Source of the DNA: Rhizobium sp. J15
Lineage (GTDB): Bacteria > Pseudomonadota > Alphaproteobacteria > Rhizobiales > Rhizobiaceae
Length of the DNA: 64,000 nt
Assembly (NCBI RefSeq): GCF_002531825.1
Contig: NZ_NWSX01000006.1
Location: 1-64,000 of the forward strand
Reading direction: 5' to 3'
Numbering within the stretch: the first letter of the stretch is position 1; every line of letters begins with the position of its first letter. This document shows positions 7,976 through 17,623 of the stretch, piece by piece. Made by a program: the position numbers and the translations under genes. The notes beneath the pieces were generated by a model. It did not search any database. It saw only the letters and a program-made list of their open reading frames with translations, and was not told the DNA's origin.

Positions 7976-10435
7976 TCAGAAGAGGCCTGGCGTGCCGGTC
8001 TGGACGGCCTGATTGGCCTGCGGCGAGGTCTTCAGGATCTCTTCCGGCGCCATCGTGCTGTCCATGCCGATGACCGAGAAGCTGTCGGCCGGGCCGGTGC
8101 CGGGCTTGAAGGCCTCGATGATGGTATTCGGATCGCCATCGACGGCGGCCATGCCGGTCTTGCGGTCGATCGGGATGAGATTCATGCCCGCTGGGATCAC
8201 GAATTTGGATTCCGGCATGTCCTTGACCGCGGCCTGCATGAACTCGTTGAAGATCGGCGCGGAAAGACCACCGCCGGTGCCGCCGCGCCCGAGAGGCGCC
8301 GGCGTATCGAAGCCCATATAGAGGCCGGCGACGAGATCCGGCGTGAAGCCGACGAACCAGGCGTCCTTCTCGTCATTCGTGGTGCCGGTCTTTCCGGCGA
8401 CGTCGCGGCCGCCGAGGTCGATCTTGCCGGCTGCGGTGCCACGCTGGATGACGCCCTGCATCATCGATGTGATCTGGTAGGCGGTCATCGGGTCGAGGAC
8501 GGTTTCACGGTTATCGACCACATTCGGCTCTTCCTGGTTCTGCCAGTCGCCGGCATTACAGCCCTCGCACAGACGCTCCTCATGCTTGAAGATCGTCTTG
8601 CCGTAGCGATCCTGGATGCGGTCGATCAGTGTCGGCTTGATCTGCTTGCCGCCATTGGCAAGGACCGAATAGGCCGAGACCATGCGCAGCACCGTCGTAT
8701 CGCCGGCGCCGAGCGACATGGAGAGAACCGGCAGCATGTGATCGTAGATGCCGAAGCGCTCGGCATATTCGGCGACGATATTCATGCCGAGATCGTTGGC
8801 GAGGCGCACCGTCATCAGGTTGCGCGAATGCTCGATGCCCGAGCGCAGCGTCGACGGGCCGCCGACTTCGCCGCCATAGTTTTCCGGCCTCCAGACCTGA
8901 CCGCCCGAAACGATCTCGATCGGCGCGTCCATGATGACCGAGGCCGGCGTATAACCATTGTCCATCGCCGCCGCGTAGACGAAGGGTTTGAAGGAGGAGC
9001 CCGGCTGGCGCATCGCCTGGGTGGCGCGGTTGAATTCGGACTGGGAATAGGAGAAGCCGCCGACCATGGCGAGCACGCGGCCGGTCTTCGGGTCCATGGC
9101 GACGAGACCGCCCTGCACTTTCGGCGGCTGGCGCAGACGATAGGAGGTCGACGCGTCGTCGCCGAGCTTCTCGACATAGACGACGTCGCCCGGGCTCAAG
9201 ACGCCCTCCGGCGATTTCGCGGTCTTGCGGGAGCCGTCCGCCGAACGGAAGGCCCACTGCATGTTCTTGACGTCGATCGTTCCGCGCTGACGGTCCGCCG
9301 CAACCTTGCCGCTGCCGTCCTTGGACGGCTGCAGGCCGATATCGACGTTGTCGTCGGACACGGCGAGAACGACGGCGAGCCGCCATTCGGGCACGTCGGA
9401 CAGCGCGGGAATATCGGCAAGCGCCTTGCCCCAATCGCCGCCTGCGTCGATCTGCTTGACCGGCCCATGGAAACCGCGGCGCTCGTCATAGGTCACGAGA
9501 CCGTCCTGCAGCGCCTTGCGGGCGGCAAGCTGCATCTGCGGATCGAGCGAGGTGCGCACGGAAAGGCCGCCCTCATAGAGGACCTTCTCGCCATATTGAT
9601 CGATCAGCTGGCGGCGCACGGCTTCGGCGAAATAATCCGAAGCGAAGAGCGAGGGACCGGTGCTGCGAGCGGTGACGCCGAGCGGCTGCTTCTTGGCTTC
9701 CTCGCCGTCGCTCTGGCTGACATAGCCGTTCTCGACCATGCGGTCGATCACCCAGTTGCGGCGCTCGAGCGCTGCCTCGGGATGGCGGAACGGATGGTAA
9801 TTGGCCGGGCCCTTCGGCAGCGACGCCAGATAGGCTGCCTCGGCAACGGTCAGCTCGGTGACCGACTTGTTGAAATATGTGAGCGCGGCTCCCGCGATGC
9901 CGTAGGAATTCAGGCCGAAGAAAATCTCGTTCAGGTAGAGTTCGAGGATCTTGTCCTTGCTGTAGGCCTGCTCGATGCGGAAGGACAGGATTGCTTCCTT
10001 GATCTTGCGGTCGATCGTCTGGTCGGAGCTCAAAAGGAAGTTCTTGGCCACCTGCTGCGTGATGGTCGAGGCGCCGACCGGGCGCCGGCCGGAACCGAAA
10101 TTCTGCAAGTTGACGAGAATTGCGCGGCCGAGACCGGTCAGGTCGACGCCCGGATGGTTGTAGAAATTCTTGTCTTCGGCCGAGAGGAAAGCGGCCTTCA
10201 CACGGTCGGGAATGGCCTGGATCGGCAGGAAGAGGCGCTTTTCCTTGGCATATTCGGCCATCAGTGCGCCGTTGCCGGCGTGGACGCGGGTCGTGACCGG
10301 CGGTGCGTAGCTGTTCAGAACGGCATAGTCCGGGAGATCCTTCGCGACGCTGGCGAGATAGATGGCAATACCCGCCGCCGCGACCAGAAACAGGACGCAG
10401 GCCATTCCGAAGAAATATCCAAGAAGTCTAACCAT
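7976..10435 (-). CDS. mrcA: Penicillin-binding protein 1A (bifunctional peptidoglycan synthase)
   Basis: A class A PBP of 819 residues that polymerises and cross-links peptidoglycan at the periplasmic face. One N-terminal membrane anchor spans residues 5-30. The GT51 glycosyltransferase domain has its catalytic Glu in AEDKNFYNHPG near residue 87 and TITQQ near 124. An OB-like middle region follows. The transpeptidase domain carries SSFK (480-483), SRN (537-539) and KTGT (682-685). A CEGC pair near 623 is unusual but within the normal domain. The next gene upstream on the strand is the amidase amiC, so both work on the wall. No signal-peptidase site is evident. Confidence 0.93.
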   Translation of the reverse strand: MVRLLGYFFGMACVLFLVAAAGIAIYLASVAKDLPDYAVLNSYAPPVTTRVHAGNGALMAEYAKEKRLFLPIQAIPDRVKAAFLSAEDKNFYNHPGVDLTGLGRAILVNLQNFGSGRRPVGASTITQQVAKNFLLSSDQTIDRKIKEAILSFRIEQAYSKDKILELYLNEIFFGLNSYGIAGAALTYFNKSVTELTVAEAAYLASLPKGPANYHPFRHPEAALERRNWVIDRMVENGYVSQSDGEEAKKQPLGVTARSTGPSLFASDYFAEAVRRQLIDQYGEKVLYEGGLSVRTSLDPQMQLAARKALQDGLVTYDERRGFHGPVKQIDAGGDWGKALADIPALSDVPEWRLAVVLAVSDDNVDIGLQPSKDGSGKVAADRQRGTIDVKNMQWAFRSADGSRKTAKSPEGVLSPGDVVYVEKLGDDASTSYRLRQPPKVQGGLVAMDPKTGRVLAMVGGFSYSQSEFNRATQAMRQPGSSFKPFVYAAAMDNGYTPASVIMDAPIEIVSGGQVWRPENYGGEVGGPSTLRSGIEHSRNLMTVRLANDLGMNIVAEYAERFGIYDHMLPVLSMSLGAGDTTVLRMVSAYSVLANGGKQIKPTLIDRIQDRYGKTIFKHEERLCEGCNAGDWQNQEEPNVVDNRETVLDPMTAYQITSMMQGVIQRGTAAGKIDLGGRDVAGKTGTTNDEKDAWFVGFTPDLVAGLYMGFDTPAPLGRGGTGGGLSAPIFNEFMQAAVKDMPESKFVIPAGMNLIPIDRKTGMAAVDGDPNTIIEAFKPGTGPADSFSVIGMDSTMAPEEILKTSPQANQAVQTGTPGLF

Positions 10436-10791
10436 ATTTTCAGCTACCGGTCTCTTCGATCTTCAATCGGCGCAGCCGCAACGATTGCACAGATCAAGGC
10501 AATTTACACGTTGCGCGCGGCTTACTCCATGAGCGCTACCGCCACAAGCCGATTCCGCGCCCCAGGCTACGAAACATAAGCCGGAGTAACGGCGCGAATG
10601 TGAGCAAAATAGGGCTCCTGACGCCGCATTCACCGCTATATCAGCGTTTCATCAGGAGTGTCACATCCAAGCAACGCCCCTCCTCGCCGCCGGGATAACG
10701 CAGTTTGCTCGGAATTTGATTCAGCCAACTGAGTTTAATCTTTGTTTTTAAACGTCTTATCGTCTCAGAACCACTTCATGCCTGGACGAGG
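10436..10791. other. Intergenic region between amiC and mrcA
   Basis: About 356 bases. On the reverse strand I see a possible mrcA promoter, TGTGAC-N17-GATATA near 10634-10665, only a partial match to consensus. I find no terminator with a T run after amiC and no credible small gene. Confidence 0.3.
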
Positions 10792-12051
10792 TCAGCCGCC
10801 ATTCGCCACGACGGCCGTGCGGTATCGCTTCACCGCGTCGGTCAGGAGATCGGCGATCTTGCCGCGCCAGGTCTCGTCCAGCAGAAGCTTCTCATCCTCA
10901 GCATTCGAGAGGAAACCGATCTCGAGCAGGATCGACGGCACGTCGGGAGCCTGCAGCACGCGGAAACCGGCATGTCGGTGGGGATTGTTGATGGTGCCGA
11001 CCTGGTCCTTGAAGGAATTCAGCACGCTCTCGGCCATGGAGATCGAGAAGGCCTGCGTCTCGCGCCGCGTCAGGTCGAGCAGGATATCGGCGACCTCCGG
11101 CGGTTCGGCGACCGTTTCCTTACCGGCGATCTGGTCGGAAAGGTTTTCGCGCTCGGCAAGATCGGCGGCGAGCTTGTCCGAGGCCTTGTCCGAGATCGTA
11201 TAGACGGTCGCTCCGCGGATGTCCTTCTGCTTCAGCGTGTCGGCGTGCAACGATATGAACAGGCCGGCGTGGTTTTGGCGGGCGATCAGCACACGCTGCG
11301 AAAGCGACAGGAATTCGTCGTCCTGGCGCGTCAGGAAAGCCTTGATGCCCGGCTCCTTGTTCAGCCGGTCGGCCAAAGCCTTGGCGAAAGCCAGCGTCAC
11401 CTGCTTTTCTTCGGTCTTGGTGTCGACGCCGATCGCGCCGGTATCGATGCCGCCGTGACCGGCATCGACGGCGATGACGAAATCGCCGGGGGCGGCCTTC
11501 TCAGGCGCGGGAATGGCGCTCGTCGTCTGGGCCGCCTCTGCCCGGTCATCCCAGGATTGCGTCTTGACCAGCTCGGCAAAGGCCTGCTTGTCGATCATCT
11601 CGGCATCGAGCACAAGCCGATGGCCCTTGCCGGCCTCGTCGGCCTGCACCTTGGCAAGCGCCAGCTTCACCGGCTTTGCAGCCGTCAGCACGATGCGGGC
11701 GCTTTCCTCATCCATCTTGCCGTAGCGGATGTCTTTGAAGAGGCCACGGGCGGCCAGATCCTTCGCCGGGAACCCGAAAGCGGTCGCCGGCAGATCGACG
11801 ACGATGCGCTCCGGATTGGCGATGTAATGGACGGAGAAGCGCGGTTCGCGGTCGAAATCGATGACGATACGCGTTCTTGCGTCATCGCCGATGATGCGCG
11901 CGCCATAGGCGAGCAGCGGATCCCTGGTCTCGGCGGAACCCGCGACGGCAGGCAGGAGACAGCCGGCGACAAGCACCGCTGTCAGAACCCGCCTTGCGAA
12001 TGTCGATCGCCGCGCTGCGGATTTCGCCGCGATCCGAGCCCTCTTAAACAA
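10792..12051 (-). CDS. amiC: N-acetylmuramoyl-L-alanine amidase with AMIN domain
   Basis: A protein of 419 residues. It cleaves the amide bond between the glycan and the peptide stem, normally during daughter-cell separation. The N-terminal export signal includes a basic region of about 20 residues before the hydrophobic core. The AMIN domain (about 45-150) targets peptidoglycan at the septum. The Amidase_3 domain (about 190-410) contains the zinc ligands in VDAGHGG, a Glu in KTEEKQV and SLHAD, with the catalytic Glu in ILLEIGFLSN. The symbol follows usual annotation of this architecture; a Tat or Sec route cannot be settled by eye. Confidence 0.88.
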   Translation of the reverse strand: MFKRARIAAKSAARRSTFARRVLTAVLVAGCLLPAVAGSAETRDPLLAYGARIIGDDARTRIVIDFDREPRFSVHYIANPERIVVDLPATAFGFPAKDLAARGLFKDIRYGKMDEESARIVLTAAKPVKLALAKVQADEAGKGHRLVLDAEMIDKQAFAELVKTQSWDDRAEAAQTTSAIPAPEKAAPGDFVIAVDAGHGGIDTGAIGVDTKTEEKQVTLAFAKALADRLNKEPGIKAFLTRQDDEFLSLSQRVLIARQNHAGLFISLHADTLKQKDIRGATVYTISDKASDKLAADLAERENLSDQIAGKETVAEPPEVADILLDLTRRETQAFSISMAESVLNSFKDQVGTINNPHRHAGFRVLQAPDVPSILLEIGFLSNAEDEKLLLDETWRGKIADLLTDAVKRYRTAVVANGG

Positions 12052-12211
12052 TAAACCGCCACACCCTATTTATATCGCGATGGACCCGGCATGGCCGGAG
12101 CGCTCGCCCGAGAGCGAACACCTTCCGCCGCCCGCCGAATCGCAATCGCTTTATCCCCGATTCCTATGCGTTACGAAATCCATCAATATTATGGCACATT
12201 TGGCTTTTCCC

Positions 12212-12240
12212 TTGCTATTGTGACAGAGAAAACATACAAC
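12212..12240 (+). promoter_or_regulatory. Candidate rne promoter
   Basis: TTGCTA (12212-12217), a 17-base spacer and TACAAC (12235-12240), in AT-rich sequence between divergent amiC and rne. Transcription would start near 12247, leaving a leader of about 425 bases before rne. The match is partial. Confidence 0.45.
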
Positions 12241-12246
12241 GCATTT

Positions 12247-12672
12247 TAGGGTAGAAGTGTTGACGGGATAGAGTCGCCGCAAGGCTGCCAGCCAGATCAG
12301 GACCTGGCGCCACATCGGTCATCGTCCGCCGTCTTATGCGTTTCAACCCAGAACTGGATCCTGATTTTCCGGCTTTTGTCGGAACTTCATTGGTGGATCA
12401 GCCACCACGCTCTCAGGGAGCACCCTCATCGGACCCGAAACGGGTCTTCGTATTGTCGATCACGCTTGGTTGTTGATGGTTTCGCAGCAGATTTTATCTG
12501 AAGTCTACAGGCCCCGGACCGAAATGGTTCCGGCTGCGGTCTGGCTGCTGCTCTCCTCTTCGCGCCAGGCGCGACTTTCATTATCCGGCGCGGCCACGGT
12601 GGACCGCATTCTTTCTGTTTCTACAGCAGTCGGGAATGCGCTCTCGCGGCCACGCCGAGGAGCACAGCTTAC
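12247..12672 (+). promoter_or_regulatory. Long structured 5' leader of rne
   Basis: There is no protein frame in this 425-base stretch, but several clean hairpins: TGGTGG/CCACCA at 12391-12407, GACCCG/CGGGTC with an AAA loop at 12432-12446, and CCGGACC against GGTTCCGG at 12514-12533. RNase E autoregulates its own mRNA through a long 5' leader in enterobacteria. By analogy this leader may be the target of feedback here, which is inference. A GAGGAG near 12658 is the likely ribosome binding site. Confidence 0.55.
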
Positions 12673-15546
12673 ATGGCAGACAAAATGCTTATCGATGCGT
12701 CTCACGAGGAAGAGACGCGCGTCGTTGTCGTTCGCGGGAACCGCATAGAAGAATTTGACTTCGAGTCGCAGCACAAGAAGCAGATCCGCGGCAATATCTA
12801 CCTCGCCAAGGTAACGAGGGTCGAACCCTCGCTGCAGGCCGCCTTCGTCGATTACGGCGGCAACCGTCATGGTTTCCTGGCCTTCGCCGAAATCCACCCC
12901 GATTATTACCAGATCCCCCTCGCCGACCGTCAGGCGCTGCTTCGGGCCGAAGCGGAAGAGCATCGCCGCGACGAAGATGTCGAGCATGTGGAAACCGCGC
13001 CGATCGTCGATCTTTCGACCCAGGAGCAGCCGGATGTCGGCATCGTGCCTACCGAGGCGCCTGAACCGGTTGCCGTAACGGAAGAGGCAGCGGCGGAAGA
13101 GGTTGCCGCAGCGGCAGAGGTGGCGGCATCGCCCGAAGCCGCCGAGGAAGCGCCGGTCAAGAAGGCAAGGCCGCGCCGCAGCCGCAAGAAGGTTGCCGAA
13201 ACGACCGCGACCGAGGACGCCGTTCCCACGGACGTCGAAGCCGAAGGCGGTGCAAATGTCGACAACGAGGATGATGGTTCGACCGGCGGCACGATGGCCG
13301 CGATGGTGGAAACCGACACGATCTCCGAAGATATCGACACCAGCAAGCGTCGCCACGATGATGACGACGATGATGACGATCACGGCGAAGAGGAAGTCAT
13401 CGAATCCGTTGGCGCCGAAGACGCGATGGAAGAAGTGCCGGACCGCGTGCAGCGCAAGCCGCGCAAGCAGTACCGCATCCAGGAAGTGATCAAGCGCCGC
13501 CAGATCCTGCTGGTGCAGGTCGCCAAGGAAGAGCGCGGCAACAAGGGCGCGGCGCTGACCACCTATCTCTCGCTCGCCGGCCGCTATTCCGTCCTGATGC
13601 CGAACACGGCGCGCGGCGGCGGCATTTCCCGCAAGATCACCAATCCGCAGGACCGCAAGCGCCTGAAAGAGATCGCGCGCATGCTCGAAGTGCCGCAGGG
13701 CATGGGTGTCATCCTGCGCACCGCCGGCGCCAACCGCACCAAGGTCGAGGTCAAGCGTGACTTCGAATATCTGATGCGCCTCTGGGAAAATGTGCGCACG
13801 CTGACCCTGGCGTCCACCGCTCCCTGCCTGGTCTATGAGGAAGGCTCGCTGATCAAGCGTTCGATCCGCGACCTCTACAACAAGGATATCGGCGAGATCA
13901 TCGTTGCCGGCGAAGAAGGCTATCGTGAAGCGAAAGACTTCATGAAAATGCTGATGCCGAGCCATGCCAAGGTGGTCCAGCCCTATCGCGACATCCATCC
14001 GATCTTCTCGCGCTCCGGCATCGAGGCCCAGCTCGACCGCATGCTGCAGCCGCAGGTGACGTTGCGTTCGGGCGGTTACCTGATCATGAACCAGACGGAA
14101 GCGCTGGTTTCGATCGACGTCAACTCCGGCCGCTCGACGCGCGAACATTCGATCGAGGATACGGCGCTGCAGACGAACCTCGAAGCCGCGGAAGAAATCG
14201 CCCGCCAGCTTCGCCTCCGCGACCTCGCCGGCCTGATCGTCATCGACTTCATCGACATGGAAGAGAAGCGCAACAACCGCGCCGTCGAGAAGAAGCTGAA
14301 GGAATGCCTGAAGAACGACCGCGCCCGCATTCAAGTAGGCCGCATCTCGCATTTCGGCCTGCTCGAAATGTCGCGTCAGCGCATCCGCGCTTCCGTTCTC
14401 GAATCGACCACCCAGGTCTGCTCGCATTGCGGCGGCACCGGCCACGTCCGTTCGCAGTCCTCCGTCGCCCTGCATGTGCTGCGCGGCATCGAGGAATATC
14501 TGCTCAAGAACACGACGCACAACATCACCGTGCGCACCACGCCCGACATCGCGCTCTACCTGCTCAACCACAAGCGTCAGACGATCGTCGATTACGAAGC
14601 GCGCTTCGGCGTCGCGATCATCATCGATGCCGATGGCTCGGTCGGTGCGCAGCACTTCGCGATCGATCGCGGCGAGCCGGTCGAAAATCCGGTCAAGATC
14701 GAAAGCCTCTTCAACTTTGCAGCCATTCCCGAGGATGACGACGACGATATCGTCATCGAGGCGGATGAGGACGAAGACGAAGAGCTCGAGGAAAAGGCCG
14801 CCGCAACCGAACGCCCCGCCACGGCGCGCTCGGAAGGCGAAGGTGACGGCAACCGCAAGCGCAAGCGCCGCAGGCGCCGTCGCGGCCGCAACGGCAATGC
14901 CGAGCAGCCGGCATTGGCGGCAGGCGAAGCCGGCGATGAGGATGAAGACGGCGAAGACGAAGGCAGCGAGGGCGATGAAGCCGCCGCCTCGCCGGAGGCC
15001 CGCGCCGAGAACGAGGAATCACAGCGCCGCAAGCGCCGTCGCCGCGGCAAGCGTGGCGGTCGCCGCAATCGCGCCGAGGACGGCTCCGAACTGGCGGCCG
15101 ATGAAGCCGGCGAAGGCAATGGCGGCGAGGACGAAGGCGACGATGTCTCGAATGACGTCGCTCCTGCCGAAACCGCAGTCGTCGAGACCGTTGCCGAACA
15201 GGCCGGCGAAGACCAGGCAGCAGCGGCCGCAGTCGAAGGTGCAGCCGTCGTCACCGAGGATGTGAAGCCCGCCCGTGGTCGCGGCCGCCGCAAACCCGCC
15301 GCAGCCCCCGTCGAGGAAGTGGTGGCTGAAACGGCACCGGCCGTCGAAGCCGAGCCGGAGGTGGTCGAAGCCTCCGCCGATCTCGAAACACAGGTTCAGG
15401 AAGAGGCAAAGCCGGTTCGCGCCAACCGCGAATCCAACATCTCCTCCTCCGAGCCGATGGTGAAATCGACCCGCAGCGAAAATGGCGAAAGCGACGACGG
15501 CAAGCCGAAGAAAGCCGGCTGGTGGCAGCGCCGCGGCTTCTTCTGA
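12673..15546 (+). CDS. rne: Ribonuclease E
   Basis: The endonuclease of 957 residues that initiates mRNA decay and processes rRNA and tRNA. The N-terminal S1 domain (from NIYLAKVTRV near 41) is split by an acidic, Ala/Glu-rich insertion at about 95-262, including a run of Asp near 233. The DNase I-like catalytic core contains SIDVNSGR near 480 and VIDFIDM near 523. The zinc-link is CSHCGGTG near 582. The C-terminal half is low-complexity: arginine-rich patches ([26 protein letters not shown]) alternate with acidic runs, as expected for an RNA-binding degradosome scaffold. An intrinsic terminator follows. Confidence 0.95.
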   Translation: MADKMLIDASHEEETRVVVVRGNRIEEFDFESQHKKQIRGNIYLAKVTRVEPSLQAAFVDYGGNRHGFLAFAEIHPDYYQIPLADRQALLRAEAEEHRRDEDVEHVETAPIVDLSTQEQPDVGIVPTEAPEPVAVTEEAAAEEVAAAAEVAASPEAAEEAPVKKARPRRSRKKVAETTATEDAVPTDVEAEGGANVDNEDDGSTGGTMAAMVETDTISEDIDTSKRRHDDDDDDDDHGEEEVIESVGAEDAMEEVPDRVQRKPRKQYRIQEVIKRRQILLVQVAKEERGNKGAALTTYLSLAGRYSVLMPNTARGGGISRKITNPQDRKRLKEIARMLEVPQGMGVILRTAGANRTKVEVKRDFEYLMRLWENVRTLTLASTAPCLVYEEGSLIKRSIRDLYNKDIGEIIVAGEEGYREAKDFMKMLMPSHAKVVQPYRDIHPIFSRSGIEAQLDRMLQPQVTLRSGGYLIMNQTEALVSIDVNSGRSTREHSIEDTALQTNLEAAEEIARQLRLRDLAGLIVIDFIDMEEKRNNRAVEKKLKECLKNDRARIQVGRISHFGLLEMSRQRIRASVLESTTQVCSHCGGTGHVRSQSSVALHVLRGIEEYLLKNTTHNITVRTTPDIALYLLNHKRQTIVDYEARFGVAIIIDADGSVGAQHFAIDRGEPVENPVKIESLFNFAAIPEDDDDDIVIEADEDEDEELEEKAAATERPATARSEGEGDGNRKRKRRRRRRGRNGNAEQPALAAGEAGDEDEDGEDEGSEGDEAAASPEARAENEESQRRKRRRRGKRGGRRNRAEDGSELAADEAGEGNGGEDEGDDVSNDVAPAETAVVETVAEQAGEDQAAAAAVEGAAVVTEDVKPARGRGRRKPAAAPVEEVVAETAPAVEAEPEVVEASADLETQVQEEAKPVRANRESNISSSEPMVKSTRSENGESDDGKPKKAGWWQRRGFF

Positions 15547-15573
15547 AAGCTGATTTTCGGACGTAAATGAGAG

Positions 15574-15603
15574 AACCGGCTGCGGCAACGCGGCCGGTTT
15601 TTT
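15574..15603 (+). terminator. Intrinsic terminator of rne
   Basis: AACCGGC and GCCGGTT pair around a small GC-rich loop, followed by TTTTTTG, 28 bases after the rne stop. Confidence 0.85.
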
Positions 15604-15785
15604 GTTTTGCAACGATGGCGAGATCGTCGATCCGGCCCGACCCGGACGATGAGCGTCTTCGACAGTGCGATTTAAGTTTTAATTCTGCGCGGGATGGATA
15701 GCGTCGCCGATCGCGAGCGCAATAGGATATTGCGCCGCGAGATCACCCGGCTCGACGGAATGAAGAATGATATCCGCGCTGGCGA

Positions 15786-17444
15786 TCAGGCGGCCGGCGG
15801 ATAGAGCAGGTCGACGATGTAGCTGGCGTCGAAGCGGGAATCGAGCATGCCGTAGGTCGAACGCCAGCCGCCGGCAAGGCGCGTCTCGATGAAGGCATCG
15901 GCAATGCGCCCTGCCCCGAGCCGATAGAGTTCGGCAGCGCCGGCGGCAAGCGCCAATTGCTCGACGAGCAGGCGCGCGGCCCCCTCATCCTGTTCGCAGA
16001 GGGCGATTGCGGCGCGCAGCACGTCGATCGTCTTCTTGCCGGCTGGGCCGAGATCGCGGGCGAGCCCCGCAAAGACCGTCTCGAACAGGTCCTTGCCACG
16101 GTTGAGTACGCGCAGCACATCCAGCGCCATGACATTGCCGGAGCCTTCCCAGATGGCGTTGACCGGCGCCTCGCGGTAATGGCGGGCGATCGGGCGCTCT
16201 TCGATGTAACCGTTGCCGCCGATGCATTCCATCGCCTCGTAGATCAGGGCGGGGGCGATCTTGCAGCACCAGTATTTGGCGACCGGCGTCATGACGCGGG
16301 CATAGGCCGCGTCCTCGGCATTGCCGCGCGCCTTGTCGAAGGCATCGGCAAGGCGGAAGGAGAGCGCGGTGGCGGCGGCGACATCGAGCGCCATATCGGC
16401 GAGCACGCGCGTCATGATCGGCTGGTTGACGAGCATCTTGCCAAAGACGCTGCGGCCACGGGTGTGGTGCACGGCCTCGGCGAGCGAGGCGCGCATCATG
16501 CCTGAGGAGGCCAGCGCGCAGTCGAGCCGCGTCAACGTCACCATGTCGAGGATGGTGCGGATGCCGGCATCCGGGCCGCCGAGCAGGAAGCCGAAAGTAT
16601 CTGAGAACTCCACCTCGGAAGAGGCATTGGAGCGGTTGCCGACCTTGTCCTTCAGCCGCTGGAACTGCAGGCCGTTGGCGGAGCCATCCTCCAGAAGGCG
16701 CGGCACCAGGAAGCAGCCCATGCCCTCCTTGGTCTGCGCCAGCATGATGAAGGCATCGCTCATCGGAGCGGACATGAACCACTTGTGGCCGGACAGCCGG
16801 TATATGCCTTCGCTGACCTTTTCGGCCGCGCTCCGGTTGGCCCTGACATCCGTGCCGCCCTGCTTTTCCGTCATGCCCATACCGATGGTGACGGCAGACT
16901 TCTGCATGGCCGGCTTGTTCGACGAATCATATTTGCGCGAGAGGATCTTCGGCGCCCAGTCCTTCTGTACGGCGGGAGACGCCGAAAGCGCGGCAACGGA
17001 GGCGCTCGTCATCGTCAGCGGGCAGAGATGGCCGGATTCCAGCTGCGCCATCAGATAGAAGCGCGCGGCGCGAACCTTGTGCGCCTCATCCTTGGCTTCG
17101 GTATCGGCCTGCGGGTCCCAGACGGAGGAATGCAGGCCGACCGACATCGAGCGGCGCATCAGCGCGTGCCAGGCGGGATGGAATTCGACCACGTCGAGTC
17201 GCTCGCCGCGTGGGCCATGGGTTCGCAGCTGCGGCGCGCCCTGGTTGGCCATGCGCGCCAGCTCCAGCGCCTCCGGCGAGGTGACGTAGCGGCCGATATT
17301 TTCCAGGTCTTCGCGGATGCCGCGCGGCAAAGCCGCCGTCAGATCAACGATCAGCGGATCGGACCGATAGGCATTGATGCCGGACCACAGGCTCGGCTGG
17401 TTGAGTTCTGCGAGTTTGTCGTCAGTCCGGTTGGCGGAGGTCAT
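15786..17444 (-). CDS. aidB: AidB-like acyl-CoA dehydrogenase family flavoprotein
   Basis: A protein of 552 residues, close to the 541 of E. coli AidB, with the long N-terminal region typical of AidB and not of ordinary acyl-CoA dehydrogenases. Shared landmarks include FHPAWHALM, SGHLCPLTMT, GMGMTEKQGGTDV (flavin side), GHKWFMSAPMSDA, LKDKVGNRSNASSEVEF and REAPVNAIWEGSGN. E. coli AidB belongs to the adaptive response to DNA alkylation and binds DNA and FAD. Whether the rhizobial protein is alkylation-inducible cannot be seen: no ada-like gene is near. It diverges from pyrB. Confidence 0.85.
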   Translation of the reverse strand: MTSANRTDDKLAELNQPSLWSGINAYRSDPLIVDLTAALPRGIREDLENIGRYVTSPEALELARMANQGAPQLRTHGPRGERLDVVEFHPAWHALMRRSMSVGLHSSVWDPQADTEAKDEAHKVRAARFYLMAQLESGHLCPLTMTSASVAALSASPAVQKDWAPKILSRKYDSSNKPAMQKSAVTIGMGMTEKQGGTDVRANRSAAEKVSEGIYRLSGHKWFMSAPMSDAFIMLAQTKEGMGCFLVPRLLEDGSANGLQFQRLKDKVGNRSNASSEVEFSDTFGFLLGGPDAGIRTILDMVTLTRLDCALASSGMMRASLAEAVHHTRGRSVFGKMLVNQPIMTRVLADMALDVAAATALSFRLADAFDKARGNAEDAAYARVMTPVAKYWCCKIAPALIYEAMECIGGNGYIEERPIARHYREAPVNAIWEGSGNVMALDVLRVLNRGKDLFETVFAGLARDLGPAGKKTIDVLRAAIALCEQDEGAARLLVEQLALAAGAAELYRLGAGRIADAFIETRLAGGWRSTYGMLDSRFDASYIVDLLYPPAA

Positions 17445-17566
17445 TATTCGCTTCTAGTGCAAGAGCCCGGCAAAAGGAAACCGGAAGTTATGATTCGCGT
17501 CATCCTGCTCTATCGGAATTCAGGCGAAAATGCATGGGGACATAAGCCTTTGCCCACAGCGCATGC

Positions 17567-17595
17567 TTGCCCCGGCGGGCCGCACTCTTTATAGA
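17567..17595 (+). promoter_or_regulatory. Candidate pyrBC promoter
   Basis: TTGCCC (17567-17572), a 17-base spacer and TATAGA (17590-17595) lie 28 bases upstream of the pyrB ATG. I see no attenuator hairpin and T run between it and the gene. Confidence 0.5.
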
Positions 17596-17623
17596 CCCGC
17601 CAGAGACAGCAAGAGGCAGGGTC

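Noticed and set aside
8582..10579. Open plus-strand frame of 665 codons opposite mrcA
   Set aside because: Antisense shadow of a clear PBP1A. The composition is Arg/Gly/Asp-rich without family motifs, as GC-rich antisense frames usually are.
12505..14655. Open minus-strand frame of 716 codons opposite rne
   Set aside because: Antisense of RNase E, which has all its catalytic motifs on plus. The frame ends in the leader and lacks any recognisable domain.
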